From Glycomyces sp. TRM65418 (GTDB lineage Bacteria; Actinomycetota; Actinomycetes; Mycobacteriales; Micromonosporaceae): a stretch of DNA of 64,000 bases. Shown here piece by piece: positions 17,963 through 26,576 of the stretch. Under the pieces are notes generated by a model. It saw only the letters and a program-made list of their open reading frames with translations. It did not search any database and was not told the DNA's origin. The position numbers were made by a program, and so were the translations under genes. Each line of letters begins with the position of its first letter. The stretch's first letter is position 1. Location of the stretch: contig NZ_JAJFAX010000001.1 of the NCBI RefSeq assembly GCF_019710475.1, positions 558,001 to 622,000 on the forward strand, written 5' to 3'.

Positions 17963-18895
17963 GTGCTTGCCATTCTCGCTCCCGGGCAAGGCTCGCAGAA
18001 GCCCGGGTTCCTCTCGCCGTGGATCGAAGAGCCCTCGGCGGACGCTCGCCTGCGCGAGTGGTCCGATCTCATCGGCCTCGACCTCGTCCGCCTCGGCACC
18101 GAAGCGGACCAGGACGAGATCACCGACACGGCCAACACCCAGCCGCTGCTCGTCGCGGCGGGCCTGCTCGCCGCCGAGCGCCTCCTCGCCGAGGGGACCG
18201 CGCTCGGCTCGGCCGACCTCACCGTCGCCGGCCACTCGGTCGGCGAACTCACCGCGCTCGCGATCAGCGGGGTCCTGAGCCCCGAGGCCGCCGTCCGCCT
18301 CGCCGCCGTGCGCGGCCGCGAGATGGCCGCCGCCTGCAACATCGAGCCGACCACGATGGCCGCCGTCCTCGGCGGCGTCGAGGACGAGGTCCTCGCCGCG
18401 ATCGAGTCCGCCGGGGCGTGGCCCGCCAACCGCAACGGCGCCGGCCAGATCGTCGCCGCCGGGCCGGTGGCCGCGATCCAGAAGCTCGCCCAGCAGCCGC
18501 CGGAGAAGGCGCGCGTCATCCCGCTCAAGGTCGCCGGGGCCTTCCACACCCCGCACATGGCGCCCGCGCAGGAGGCGCTCGAAGCCGTCGCCGCGGAGAT
18601 CGAGGTCGCCGACCCGGTCCGCACGCTGCTGTCGAACAAGGACGGCAGGCCCGTCACCAGCGGCACGACCGCCTTGCAGCAGATCGTGGCCCAGGTCACC
18701 TCGCCGGTCAGGTGGGACGCCTGCATGAGTACGCTTGGAGCATCGGGCGTCACGGCGGTCATCGAGCTGCCGCCGGCAGGGACGCTCACCGGCCTGGCCA
18801 AGCGGGCCCTCAAGGGCGTGGAACGGGTCAACGTCAACACCCCCGAGGATCTCGCGGCTGCCGCAGAACTCGCAGCGAACGAAGGAGTCGAGTGA
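17963..18895 (+). CDS. fabD: malonyl-CoA:ACP transacylase
   Basis: The 310-residue FabD moves malonate from CoA to acyl carrier protein. P-G-Q-G-S-Q at 7-12, the nucleophile Ser92 in G-H-S-V-G and the catalytic His195 in G-A-F-H-T-P-H-M are present. The GTG start lacks a strong Shine-Dalgarno sequence. Its stop overlaps the fabH start (GTGA), so the two are coupled. It is the first gene of the FAS II operon. Confidence 0.96.
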   Translation: MLAILAPGQGSQKPGFLSPWIEEPSADARLREWSDLIGLDLVRLGTEADQDEITDTANTQPLLVAAGLLAAERLLAEGTALGSADLTVAGHSVGELTALAISGVLSPEAAVRLAAVRGREMAAACNIEPTTMAAVLGGVEDEVLAAIESAGAWPANRNGAGQIVAAGPVAAIQKLAQQPPEKARVIPLKVAGAFHTPHMAPAQEALEAVAAEIEVADPVRTLLSNKDGRPVTSGTTALQQIVAQVTSPVRWDACMSTLGASGVTAVIELPPAGTLTGLAKRALKGVERVNVNTPEDLAAAAELAANEGVE

Positions 18896-19845
18896 GCGTC
18901 AACGGAACGCGCGTCGTCAGCGTCGGCCACTACCAGCCGGAGAAGGTCCTCACCAACGACGACCTCGCCAAGATGGTCGACACCAACGACGAGTGGATCG
19001 TCTCCCGCGTCGGCATCAAGGAACGCCGGATCGCCGCCGAGGACGAGAAGGTCGCCGACATGGCGATCCACGCCGCCAGGCAGGCCCTCGAGAACGCCGG
19101 CCTCCAGCCCGGCGACATCGACATGGTCCTGGTGGCGACGGTGTCCGCCAAGGACACCTGCCCCAACACCGCCTGCCGCGTCGCCGACGCGCTCGGCATC
19201 AGCACGCCCGCCGCGATGGACGTCAACACCGCCTGCTCGGGCTTCGAGTACGCGCTCGCGCAGGCCGACATGGCCATCCGGGTCGGCAGCGCCACGCGCG
19301 CCCTGGTCGTCGGCGCCGAGAAGCTCACCGCCGTCACCGACTGGGAGGACCGCACCTCGTGCGTGCTCTTCGGGGACGGCGCGGGCGCGGTGGTCGTCGA
19401 GGGCACCGACGACCCGGAGCTGGCCATCAGCCCGGTCGTGTGGGGCTCCGAGCCGTCCATGAGCGACGTCATCCGCATCGAGGAGGACGTGCCGTACATC
19501 AAGCAGGCCGGCCAGACCGTCTTCCGCTGGGCCACCACCCAGCTCGCGCCGCTCATCGAGCAGGTCGCCGAGCGGGCCGGCGTGAAGATCGACGAACTCG
19601 CGGCCTTCGTGCCGCACCAGGCGAACCTGCGGATCATCCAGGGCATCGCCAAGCGCCTCGACTTCAGCGACGACTGCGTCATCGCCGAGGACATCGTCTA
19701 CTCCGGCAACACGTCCGCGGCATCGGTGCCGCTGGCGCTGTCGAAGTTGGTACAAAGTGGCAAGGTGCCCTCCGGCGCCCCGATCCTCCTGTTCGGATTC
19801 GGCGGCGGGCTCACCTACGCCGGGCAGGTCATCCGCTGCCCGTAA
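18892..19845 (+). CDS. fabH: beta-ketoacyl-ACP synthase III
   Basis: The 317-residue FabH condenses an acyl-CoA primer with malonyl-ACP to start chain growth. The catalytic triad is visible: Cys115 in N-T-A-C-S-G, His242 in P-H-Q-A-N and Asn273 in S-G-N-T-S-A. The GTG at the fabD overlap has GAAGGAG 4-5 bases upstream. In actinobacteria FabH often accepts branched primers; that preference cannot be read here. acpP follows after 20 bases. Confidence 0.96.
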   Translation: MSVNGTRVVSVGHYQPEKVLTNDDLAKMVDTNDEWIVSRVGIKERRIAAEDEKVADMAIHAARQALENAGLQPGDIDMVLVATVSAKDTCPNTACRVADALGISTPAAMDVNTACSGFEYALAQADMAIRVGSATRALVVGAEKLTAVTDWEDRTSCVLFGDGAGAVVVEGTDDPELAISPVVWGSEPSMSDVIRIEEDVPYIKQAGQTVFRWATTQLAPLIEQVAERAGVKIDELAAFVPHQANLRIIQGIAKRLDFSDDCVIAEDIVYSGNTSAASVPLALSKLVQSGKVPSGAPILLFGFGGGLTYAGQVIRCP

Positions 19846-19865
19846 CTATCGAGAGGAAATATCTC

Positions 19866-20108
19866 ATGGCTCTGTCTCGTGACGAGATCCGCGAAGGCCT
19901 GTCCGACATTCTCGAAGAGGTCGCGGGCGTCAACCCCGACGATGTCGCCGACGGCAAGTCGTTCACCGACGACCTGGACGTCGACTCGCTCGCCATGGTC
20001 GAGGTCGTCGTGGCCGCCGAAGAGAAGTTCGGCGTCAAGATCCCCGACGACGAGGTCGCGAACCTGAAGACCGTCGGCGACGCCGTCTCCTACATCGAAA
20101 AGGGCTAA
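19866..20108 (+). CDS. acpP: acyl carrier protein
   Basis: The 80-residue acidic four-helix protein carries the growing acyl chain on 4'-phosphopantetheine at Ser41 in D-V-D-S-L-A. GAGAGGA precedes the ATG. It sits between fabH and fabF in the conserved FAS II order. Confidence 0.96.
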   Translation: MALSRDEIREGLSDILEEVAGVNPDDVADGKSFTDDLDVDSLAMVEVVVAAEEKFGVKIPDDEVANLKTVGDAVSYIEKG

Positions 20109-20111
20109 AAG

Positions 20112-21329
20112 GTGACTGAGGTAGTCGTCACCGGGCTCGGCGCGACCACCCCCCTCGGCGGGGACGTGGCGTCGACCTGGGAAGCACTCGTGGCCGGACG
20201 GTCGGGTGTCCACCTGCTCGATCAGGAGTGGGCGCTGGAACTCCCCTGCCGCATCGCCGCCGAGCTGGCGGTGGAGCCGTCCGAGGCGCTGCCTCGGGTC
20301 CGGCTGCGCCGCCTCGACCGCTCCGAGCAGATCGCGCTCATCGCGGCTCAGCAGGCGTGGGACGACGCGGGGCTGAGCGACGACCTCGAGAAGGAACGGC
20401 TGGGCGTCGTCTTCGGTTCCGGCATCGGCGGCGCGCTCACGCTGCTCGCCCAGGACGACATCCTGGAAGAGCACGGCGCGCGCCGGGTCTCCCCGTTCAC
20501 CGTGCCCATGCTGATGCCCAACGGCCCCGCGGCCGTGGTCGGCCTGGAGTTCCACGCCAAGGCGGGCGTGCACGCACCCACCAGCGCGTGCGCCACCTCG
20601 GCCGAGGCGATCTCGTGGGCGGCCGACATGATCCGCGTCGGCCGCGCCGACGTGGTCGTCGCGGGCGGCGCGGAGGCGGTCATCGGCGGCCTGCCGATGG
20701 CCGGGTTCTCCTCGATGAAGGCCATGTCGACCCGCAACGACGACCCCGAGCACGCGTCCCGGCCCTGGGACCGCGACCGCGACGGCTTCGTCATGGGCGA
20801 GGGCGCCGGCGCGTTGATCCTCGAACGCCGCGAGCACGCCGAGGCGCGCGGAGCGAAGATCTACGCCGTCGTGGCGGGCTCGGGCCTGACCTCCGACGGG
20901 TTCGACATCGTCCAGCCCGACCCGGAGTGCCGGGGCGGCGGCCGGGCGATGGCGGCGGCGATCAAGCAGGCCGACATCGACCCGAAGGAGATCGGCCACG
21001 TCAACGCGCACGCCACCTCGACGCCCGTGGGCGACATGGCCGAGGTCAAGGGCATCAAGCGCGAGGTCGGCGACCACGTGGTGCTCACCGGGACCAAGTC
21101 CATGACCGGGCACCTGCTCGGCGGGGCGGGCGCGGTCGAGTCGATCGCGGCGATCATGGCGATCGTCGAAGGGGTCATCCCCCCGACGATCAACCTGGAG
21201 AACCCCGACCCGGCCCTGGACCTGGACGTGGCGGCGAACGAGGCCCGCAAGGTCGAACTGAACGCCGCGCTCAACACGGCCTTCGGCTTCGGCGGCCACA
21301 ACGCGGCGCTCTTGTTCACGAAGGCGTAG
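20112..21329 (+). CDS. fabF: beta-ketoacyl-ACP synthase II
   Basis: The 405-residue elongating condensing enzyme has Cys160 in T-S-A-C-A-T-S, the active-site His in N-A-H-A-T-S-T-P and the second His in K-S-M-T-G-H-L-L-G. It starts with GTG 3 bases after the acpP stop. The last 13 bases of the gene, including its TAG, are the beginning of a 35-bp tandem repeat that continues downstream, so the C-terminal T-K-A codons have been copied several times outside the gene. Confidence 0.96.
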   Translation: MTEVVVTGLGATTPLGGDVASTWEALVAGRSGVHLLDQEWALELPCRIAAELAVEPSEALPRVRLRRLDRSEQIALIAAQQAWDDAGLSDDLEKERLGVVFGSGIGGALTLLAQDDILEEHGARRVSPFTVPMLMPNGPAAVVGLEFHAKAGVHAPTSACATSAEAISWAADMIRVGRADVVVAGGAEAVIGGLPMAGFSSMKAMSTRNDDPEHASRPWDRDRDGFVMGEGAGALILERREHAEARGAKIYAVVAGSGLTSDGFDIVQPDPECRGGGRAMAAAIKQADIDPKEIGHVNAHATSTPVGDMAEVKGIKREVGDHVVLTGTKSMTGHLLGGAGAVESIAAIMAIVEGVIPPTINLENPDPALDLDVAANEARKVELNAALNTAFGFGGHNAALLFTKA

Positions 21330-21477
21330 CCGGAGTGAACCGGGAGCACCGCACGAAGGCGTAGCCGGAGTGAAGCGGGAGCACCGCACGAAGGCGTAGC
21401 CGGAGTGAAGCGGGAGCACCGCACGAAGGCGTAGCCGGAGTGAAGCGGGAGCACCGCACGAAGGCGTAGCCGGAGTG
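21317..21477 (+). repeat. 35-bp tandem repeat, 4.6 copies, starting inside the fabF 3' end
   Basis: Units occupy 21317-21351, 21352-21386, 21387-21421 and 21422-21456, plus 21 bases at 21457-21477. Units 2-4 are identical; unit 1 differs at one base. Each unit starts CACGAAGGCGTAG, which in unit 1 is the end of fabF with its stop codon. The period is not a multiple of three. There are no spacers, so it is not a CRISPR array. Confidence 0.95.
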
Positions 21478-21489
21478 CGCTTGGATCAC

Positions 21490-21548
21490 GGCGCTCAGGC
21501 GTGAGCGCCACAACGCCATCGGGCCCCACCGCAGTCGCGGTGGGGCCC
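21490..21548 (+). terminator. double hairpin terminator of the FAS II operon
   Basis: An 8-bp perfect stem (21490-21509) is followed by a 12-bp perfect stem with AGTC loop (21521-21548) and then a short T run (TCGCGTTTTC). The remaining 21549-21829 shows no gene. Confidence 0.75.
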
Positions 21549-21775
21549 TGTCGCGTTTTCGGTATGTCGGGAGCGTCCCGGAGCGCCTTCGCAGATCGGA
21601 CGATGAGGGGACCCGGCTCGGCGACGCTCGCGAGCCGTCATGTCGGTGGGCCGGAGAGTACTCCCGGGGTACGACACCCGCCGGACGCGATCCACCCGCA
21701 GGTGGACGGGCGCGGTACCGCGGACGGGAGCTCGACGCGGGGACCGGCCGTACCGTGAACGGCGACCGCCTTCCT

Positions 21776-21781
21776 TAGACT
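21776..21781 (+). promoter_or_regulatory. possible -10 box of the DUF418 gene
   Basis: TAGACT lies 48 bases before the start codon. It would give a leader of roughly 40 bases that contains the GAGGAG ribosome binding site. Confidence 0.35.
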
Positions 21782-21829
21782 GACTTCTGGAAACCAGTAC
21801 CGCCCGCATTGACCACAGAGGAGTCCGTC

Positions 21830-23029
21830 GTGACCGCCACCCCGCTCGCCACCGCCGGTCCGCCGGGGCCCGCCGCCCCGATCAGCAAGACCGAACGCTC
21901 GCTCGCGCCCGACATCGCCCGCGGCGGCATGCTGCTGTTCATCGCCCTCGCCAACGTCCCCATCCACATGTGGGGCATGAAGCTCGACGCCTACAACCAC
22001 CACACCGGGCAGTCGGCCGCGGACCACATCGCGTACTTCGTCGAGCAGCTCCTGATCGCCGACCGCTCCCGCCCGATGTTCGCGATCCTCTACGGCTTCG
22101 GCATCGCGGTCATGGCCTCGCGAATGTTCGCGCGCGGCATCGACGCCAAGGGCGTCCGCAAGGTCCTGCGCCGCCGTTCGTGGTGGCTCATCGGCTTCGG
22201 CTTCCTGCACGCCACGTTCCTCTTCTTCGGCGACATCCTCGCCCCGTACGGCGCCGCGGGGCTCATCGCCCTGTTCTTCGTCCACCTCTCCGACCGCTCG
22301 CTCAAGAAGCTGCTCTGGGGCACCCTCGCCTATGTCGTGCTGATCGGCAACCCGCTGTTCGCGTACTTCTACACCACCGGCGGCCAGCCGCCGGCGATGG
22401 GAGACCTGCCGCCGTATGCGGGGCAGATGCTCTTCGGGGCGATCGCCTCGCCCATCGCCGCCATCGCGATCGTGGTCACCGGATCGTTCTTCCCGCTGAT
22501 CATCGCGGGCATGATGCTCCAGCGCTCGGGCTGGCTCAACCACCCCGAAGCGCACCTGCCGCAGCTCAAGAAGGTGTTCGTCTCCGCGATGGTCGTGAAC
22601 GTCCTCAGCTCGCTGCCGGTGGCGCTCATCGCCCTCGGCGCCTGGGAGCCCTCCTCGGGGGTGTGGGGGGCCGCGGTCTACCTGACGCTGCTGGGGGGCA
22701 TGTACGCCGGTCTCGGTTACATCTGCGGCTTCGCGCTGCTGGCCCACAAGCTGCGGGACTTCGGACGCCGGGGCATCCCCGGGGCGCTGGCCGCGGTGGG
22801 CGAGCGGTCGCTCACCAGCTACCTGCTCCAGTCGATCATCATGGCCCCGCTGCTCACCGCCTGGGGCTTCGGCCTGGGCGAGGACATGGGCTACCTGGCG
22901 GCGTTCGGAGTCGCGTTCGGCACGTGGCTGGTCACCGTCGTCGTCGCGGTCCTCCTCGACAAGGCCGGCAAGCGCGGGCCCTTCGAGGTCCTGCTGCGGC
23001 GGCTCACCTACGGCCGCAAACGGGCCTGA
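21830..23029 (+). CDS. DUF418 family polytopic membrane protein
   Basis: The 399-residue protein begins at GTG with GAGGAG 6 bases upstream; an in-frame TTG 21 bases earlier is less likely because that site would then be inside the gene. About ten hydrophobic segments and the C-terminal E-R-S-L-T-S-Y-L-L-Q-S stretch place it in the DUF418 group (related to membrane acyltransferases). The R-G-G-M-L-L-F-I-A-L-A-N first span and the F-x-L-L-Y-G-like second region are typical. Function is unknown. It is a single-gene unit with a terminator after it. Confidence 0.85.
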   Translation: MTATPLATAGPPGPAAPISKTERSLAPDIARGGMLLFIALANVPIHMWGMKLDAYNHHTGQSAADHIAYFVEQLLIADRSRPMFAILYGFGIAVMASRMFARGIDAKGVRKVLRRRSWWLIGFGFLHATFLFFGDILAPYGAAGLIALFFVHLSDRSLKKLLWGTLAYVVLIGNPLFAYFYTTGGQPPAMGDLPPYAGQMLFGAIASPIAAIAIVVTGSFFPLIIAGMMLQRSGWLNHPEAHLPQLKKVFVSAMVVNVLSSLPVALIALGAWEPSSGVWGAAVYLTLLGGMYAGLGYICGFALLAHKLRDFGRRGIPGALAAVGERSLTSYLLQSIIMAPLLTAWGFGLGEDMGYLAAFGVAFGTWLVTVVVAVLLDKAGKRGPFEVLLRRLTYGRKRA

Positions 23030-23040
23030 GGCGACGGCGA

Positions 23041-23074
23041 ACGCCCCCGTGTCGGATGCCCGACGCGGGGGCGT
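23041..23074 (+). terminator. hairpin terminator after the DUF418 gene
   Basis: A 15-bp stem with one G-U pair (23041-23055 with 23060-23074) lies 11 bases past the stop. Confidence 0.75.
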
Positions 23075-23094
23075 CCCCGCTTCCGGGCCCGTGC

Positions 23095-23100
23095 CACAAT
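23095..23100 (+). promoter_or_regulatory. possible -10 box for leaderless start at 23108
   Basis: CACAAT is followed by 7 bases and the ATG. No ribosome binding site is seen. Confidence 0.35.
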
Positions 23101-23107
23101 ACGGGCC

Positions 23108-23647
23108 ATGCAAGTGAGACAGACTCCGTTCCGACTGCTGCGGGCCGCCGTGTTCGCCGCCGTCTCGGCGTCCGTCTCGCTCCTGCTCCACCTCTGGAGC
23201 GGCGGGCACGCGCCCGGCCCGCTCCAGGCCGCCGCCGCGTTCGGCCTGCTCGCCGTCGCCGCGTACGCCGCCGGCGGGCGCCAACGCGGCTTCGCCGTCC
23301 TCCTGCCCCTGTGCCTGGCGGCGCAGTGGGGCCTGCACGAGTTCTTCGAGCTGGGCGCGGTCGAGGCGGCGGGCCACGTGCACGGCACGGGGCCGAGCAT
23401 GCTGCTGGTCCACGTCGCCGCCGCGCTGGCGCAGGCGTCGTGGCTGGCGCGCGGCGAGTCGGCGCTGGCGGGGCTGCTCGAACTGCTGACGCTGTTCTTC
23501 GCGCGCGCGGTGCGCGTGCTCGGCGCGGGCGCGCTCGTCATGGTCCGGCCGCGCCGGTTCACGCTGCGGGCGCAGCCGCCGCGGGCGCTCCCGGCGGTGC
23601 GCACGACGATCTCACACCGCGGTCCCCCGCGGTTCGCTTGCTCCTGA
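23108..23647 (+). CDS. hypothetical membrane protein
   Basis: The 179-residue product has about four hydrophobic segments (about 12-28, 38-55, 60-75 and 95-145), a G-H-V-H-G motif between the third and fourth, and an Arg-rich tail. No family was recognised. It lies 124 bases before the PepSY/Dyp fusion in the same direction, and the His motif would fit a metal-related membrane role, but that is only suggested by context. A hairpin preceded by TTTTT follows it. Confidence 0.6.
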   Translation: MQVRQTPFRLLRAAVFAAVSASVSLLLHLWSGGHAPGPLQAAAAFGLLAVAAYAAGGRQRGFAVLLPLCLAAQWGLHEFFELGAVEAAGHVHGTGPSMLLVHVAAALAQASWLARGESALAGLLELLTLFFARAVRVLGAGALVMVRPRRFTLRAQPPRALPAVRTTISHRGPPRFACS

Positions 23648-23661
23648 GTCTTTTTGTCCCC

Positions 23662-23678
23662 CAGCGCCTTCGGCGCTG
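23662..23678. terminator. short hairpin after the 23108-23647 gene
   Basis: CAGCGCC-TTC-GGCGCTG, preceded by five T, lies 14 bases after the stop codon. The preceding T run suggests a terminator readable from the minus strand as well. Confidence 0.45.
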
Positions 23679-23704
23679 ACCCCTGCCTGAGGGCGCCGTG
23701 CCCT

Positions 23705-23726
23705 CGCACGGCTCGCGAGCCGTGCG
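23705..23726. promoter_or_regulatory. 22-bp perfect palindrome before the PepSY/Dyp gene
   Basis: The perfect palindrome CGCACGGCTCG/CGAGCCGTGCG ends 45 bases before the start codon. It may be an operator (for example for a metal- or redox-sensing dimer) or a second terminator arm; the zero-length loop argues against a simple terminator. Confidence 0.45.
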
Positions 23727-23771
23727 TCGGCCCCGTCGAGGGTGCGCCCCGGGCTGCTCGGAAAGCGAACC

Positions 23772-26447
23772 ATGTCTGATCAACGCAAGTCTTCGGCCGC
23801 CCTGCGGCGGCTCCTGCTCCGGCTGCATTTCTACGCCGGCCTGTTCATCGCCCCGTTGTTGCTGGTCTCGGCCGTGACCGGCCTGGCCTACGCCCTGTCC
23901 TACCCAGTGGAGGATCTCCTTTACGCCGATCTCGAGACCGTGGAGGTCGGCGAGGAGCGCCTCAGCCTCGCCGCCCAGGTGAACGCGGTGACCGAAGCCC
24001 ATCCGGATTGGACCGTGCAGGCGGTGCGGCCCGCGGCCGAGGAGGACGCCGCCACGGTGGTCCTGGTGGACGACGGCGTCGTCCGCGAGTCCGGGGCGGT
24101 CGCCACGGTCCACGTCGACCCGTACACGGGCGAGCTGCTCGGCGAGTCGACCTCGTACGGGTCCTCGCAGGCCGGACCGGTGCGCGAGTGGATCTCGACG
24201 CTGCACCGGAGCCTGCACCTGGGCGACCCGGGCCGCCTCTACAGCGAGCTCGCGGCGAGCTGGCTGTGGGTGGTGGCGCTCGGGGGCCTCGTCCTGTGGA
24301 TCGCGCGCAAGCGCCGCGGCGGCGGCCTGCTCCGGCCCAGGCCGACCGGTTCGGGGCGGGCGCGGACGCTCGCCTGGCACGGCCCGGTCGGCCTGTGGCT
24401 GGTCGCGATCCTCGTGTTCCTGTCGGCGACGGGCGTGACCTGGTCGCGGTATGCGGGCGAGAACGTGGGCGAACTGCGGGAGGCGCTGAGCTGGGCGACT
24501 CCGGCACTCTCGGTGGACGCGGGCGACCACGCGGGCCACGACCCGGCCGCGCACGACCACGCGGAGGGTTCGTCGGCGTTCGCGGTGACGCTGCTCGACG
24601 GCGTCCACGAGGCCGCGCTCGACGCGGACATGCGGGGGCCGCTGCAGATCACGCTCCCGACGGGGTCGGGCACGGCGTACCTGGTGGCGGAGACGCGACG
24701 GTCGCTGCCGCTGGAGCAGGACCAGATCGTGGTCGACACGGCGTCGGGCGCGCCCGTGGTGGCCGAGGAGCTGCGGTTCGCGGACTGGCCGATGATGGCG
24801 CAGGTGACCAACGTGGTCATCGCCGCGCACATGGGCCTGCTCTTCGGCCTGGCGAACCAGCTGCTCTTGGCGGCGGCGATGTGCGCGCTCATCGCCGTGA
24901 TCGTGTGGGGCTACCGGATGTGGTGGCAGCGCCGTCCCCAGGGCGGGCTCGTGGGCCGGCCGTATCCGCGCGGGACGCTCCGGAGCCTCCCGTGGCCGCT
25001 CGTCGCGGTGATCGTCGCGGTCGCGGCGGTCGTGGGCTGGTGCTTCCCGATGCTGGGCCTCTCGTTGGCGGCGTTCGTGGCCGTCGACGTCGCGATCGGA
25101 CTGTGGCAGCGGTACCGCAGGAGGCCGGAGCCGGTCGGCGAGGACGGTGAAGCGCACGTGACGCGTCGGACCGCGTTGGGGGCGGCGACGCTCACGGCGG
25201 CCGTCGGCGCGGGAGTCGGATACGCGTTCGGCTCGAACCACGAGCACGAGGACGAGGCGGCGCACGGCCACGGTGCCGGTGTGGAGCCGTTCTACGGCGA
25301 GCGGCAGGCGGGGATCGCGACGCCGGCGCAGCGGCATGCGCTGTTCGCCGCGTTCGCGCTGTCCGAGACGGCGCTGCCGGGCGGGGAGGCGCTGGACGCG
25401 GCCGGCGTCGCGGCGAACCTGGAAGCGCTGCTCGCGGACTGGTCGGCCGTCGCGGCGGCCCTCGCGGCCGGTGAGGTTCCGCCGAAGGCCGCGTTCGACG
25501 GCGACGACCGGTTCGACGCCGAGGCGGTCGCGGCGGGCCTGGATCCGGCGCGGTTGACGGTGACGTTCGGGATCGGCCCGGCCGCGTTCGCGAAGGCCGG
25601 GCTGGAGGCGTCGCAGCCGTCGAAGCTCGTCGAGCTGCCGGAGTTCGACGGCGACAAGCTGCGCCCGGCCTGGTCGGGCGGCGATCTGCTGCTGCAGATC
25701 TGCGGCGACGACCAGCAGGTGGTGAGCAACGCGTTCCTGGAGCTGCGCAAGCGGGCCGTCGGCCGGGGCACGCTGGCGTGGATGCAGCAGGGCTTCTCGT
25801 CGGCGCCCGACGGCGGGACGCCGCGGAACCTGATGGGGTTCAAGGACGGCAGCGCGAATCCGGCGGCCGGCACCGCGCTGTTCGACGACCGCGTGTGGGC
25901 GGTGGACTCGGAGCCGTCCTGGTTCGAGGGCGGCACGTACCTGGTGTTCCGCAAGATCCGGATGCGGCTGCCGGACTGGTCGATGCTGGCGGCCGAGGAC
26001 CAGAACCTCACGTTCGGGCGGGAGCGGGACTCGGGCGCGCCGCTGAGCGGCGGCGGCGAGTTCGACCACCCGGACTTCTCGGTGCTGGACGAGTCGGGGC
26101 TGCGGGCGGTGCCCGCGGACTCGCACGTGGCCGTGGTGCACGACGCGGCGATGGTCCGGCGCGGCTACAACTACGACTACGGGTTCCTCACCCAAGGCGA
26201 CGTGAGTTCGGATGCGGCGACCGACGGGCACCTGGACGGCCACATGCACGCGGAGCACCCGTACGACGCGGGCATGCTGTTCGTGTCGTTCCAGGCGGAT
26301 CCGCAGGCGTTCGTCGACGCGCAGGAGAAGATGGCGGCGTCGGACCGGTTGAACGAGTTCATCACCGCCGAGGGCAGCGCGATCTTCGCGGTCCCGCCGG
26401 GCGCGCCTGAGGGCGGCTTCGTCGGCGAGGGCCTGTTCAAGGCCTGA
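23772..26447 (+). CDS. PepSY-TM domain fused to Dyp-type heme peroxidase
   Basis: One uninterrupted frame of 891 residues joins two proteins. Residues 15-450 are a PepSY-TM membrane module: a first span with R-L-H-F-Y-A-G, a PepSY ectodomain, spans with L-H-R-S-L-H-L-G, A-W-H-G-P-V-G and A-A-H-M-G-L-L-F-G (likely heme-ligand His), and a His-rich loop (H-A-G-H-D-P-A-A-H-D-H). Arg465-Arg466 precede a hydrophobic segment resembling a retained Tat signal, then another His/Asp-rich linker. Residues 500-890 are a Dyp peroxidase with G-F-K-D-G at 689-693, likely proximal His785 and R-R-G-Y-N-Y-D. Known relatives are PepSY iron reductases (FoxB/PiuB type) and EfeB. A membrane-tethered extracytoplasmic redox enzyme for iron or heme is the likely role. 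The start at the second ATG is supported by GGAAAG. Confidence 0.88.
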   Translation: MSDQRKSSAALRRLLLRLHFYAGLFIAPLLLVSAVTGLAYALSYPVEDLLYADLETVEVGEERLSLAAQVNAVTEAHPDWTVQAVRPAAEEDAATVVLVDDGVVRESGAVATVHVDPYTGELLGESTSYGSSQAGPVREWISTLHRSLHLGDPGRLYSELAASWLWVVALGGLVLWIARKRRGGGLLRPRPTGSGRARTLAWHGPVGLWLVAILVFLSATGVTWSRYAGENVGELREALSWATPALSVDAGDHAGHDPAAHDHAEGSSAFAVTLLDGVHEAALDADMRGPLQITLPTGSGTAYLVAETRRSLPLEQDQIVVDTASGAPVVAEELRFADWPMMAQVTNVVIAAHMGLLFGLANQLLLAAAMCALIAVIVWGYRMWWQRRPQGGLVGRPYPRGTLRSLPWPLVAVIVAVAAVVGWCFPMLGLSLAAFVAVDVAIGLWQRYRRRPEPVGEDGEAHVTRRTALGAATLTAAVGAGVGYAFGSNHEHEDEAAHGHGAGVEPFYGERQAGIATPAQRHALFAAFALSETALPGGEALDAAGVAANLEALLADWSAVAAALAAGEVPPKAAFDGDDRFDAEAVAAGLDPARLTVTFGIGPAAFAKAGLEASQPSKLVELPEFDGDKLRPAWSGGDLLLQICGDDQQVVSNAFLELRKRAVGRGTLAWMQQGFSSAPDGGTPRNLMGFKDGSANPAAGTALFDDRVWAVDSEPSWFEGGTYLVFRKIRMRLPDWSMLAAEDQNLTFGRERDSGAPLSGGGEFDHPDFSVLDESGLRAVPADSHVAVVHDAAMVRRGYNYDYGFLTQGDVSSDAATDGHLDGHMHAEHPYDAGMLFVSFQADPQAFVDAQEKMAASDRLNEFITAEGSAIFAVPPGAPEGGFVGEGLFKA

Positions 26448-26478
26448 CCGCGGGTCGGCGGGGTCGAGCCGGCGGGGG

Positions 26479-26501
26479 CTCGGACGGACCGACCGTCCGA
26501 G
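26479..26501 (+). terminator. hairpin terminator after the PepSY/Dyp gene
   Basis: CTCGGACGG-ACCGA-CCGTCCGAG forms a perfect 9-bp stem 31 bases past the stop. Confidence 0.65.
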
Positions 26502-26532
26502 TCCCGGAGCCGGAACGCCCCGCTCGCGGCGG

Positions 26533-26562
26533 CGCGGGCCGCGGAGCGATCCGCGGCCCGCG
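26533..26562 (-). terminator. hairpin terminator after asnB
   Basis: A perfect 12-bp stem with AGCGAT loop lies 14 bases past the asnB stop on the minus strand. Confidence 0.7.
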
Positions 26563-26576
26563 TTCGCCTTGCCGCC

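Noticed and set aside
21317-21477. 35-bp repeats resembling a CRISPR array
   Set aside because: Units are directly adjacent without spacers, include the fabF stop region, and no cas genes are present.
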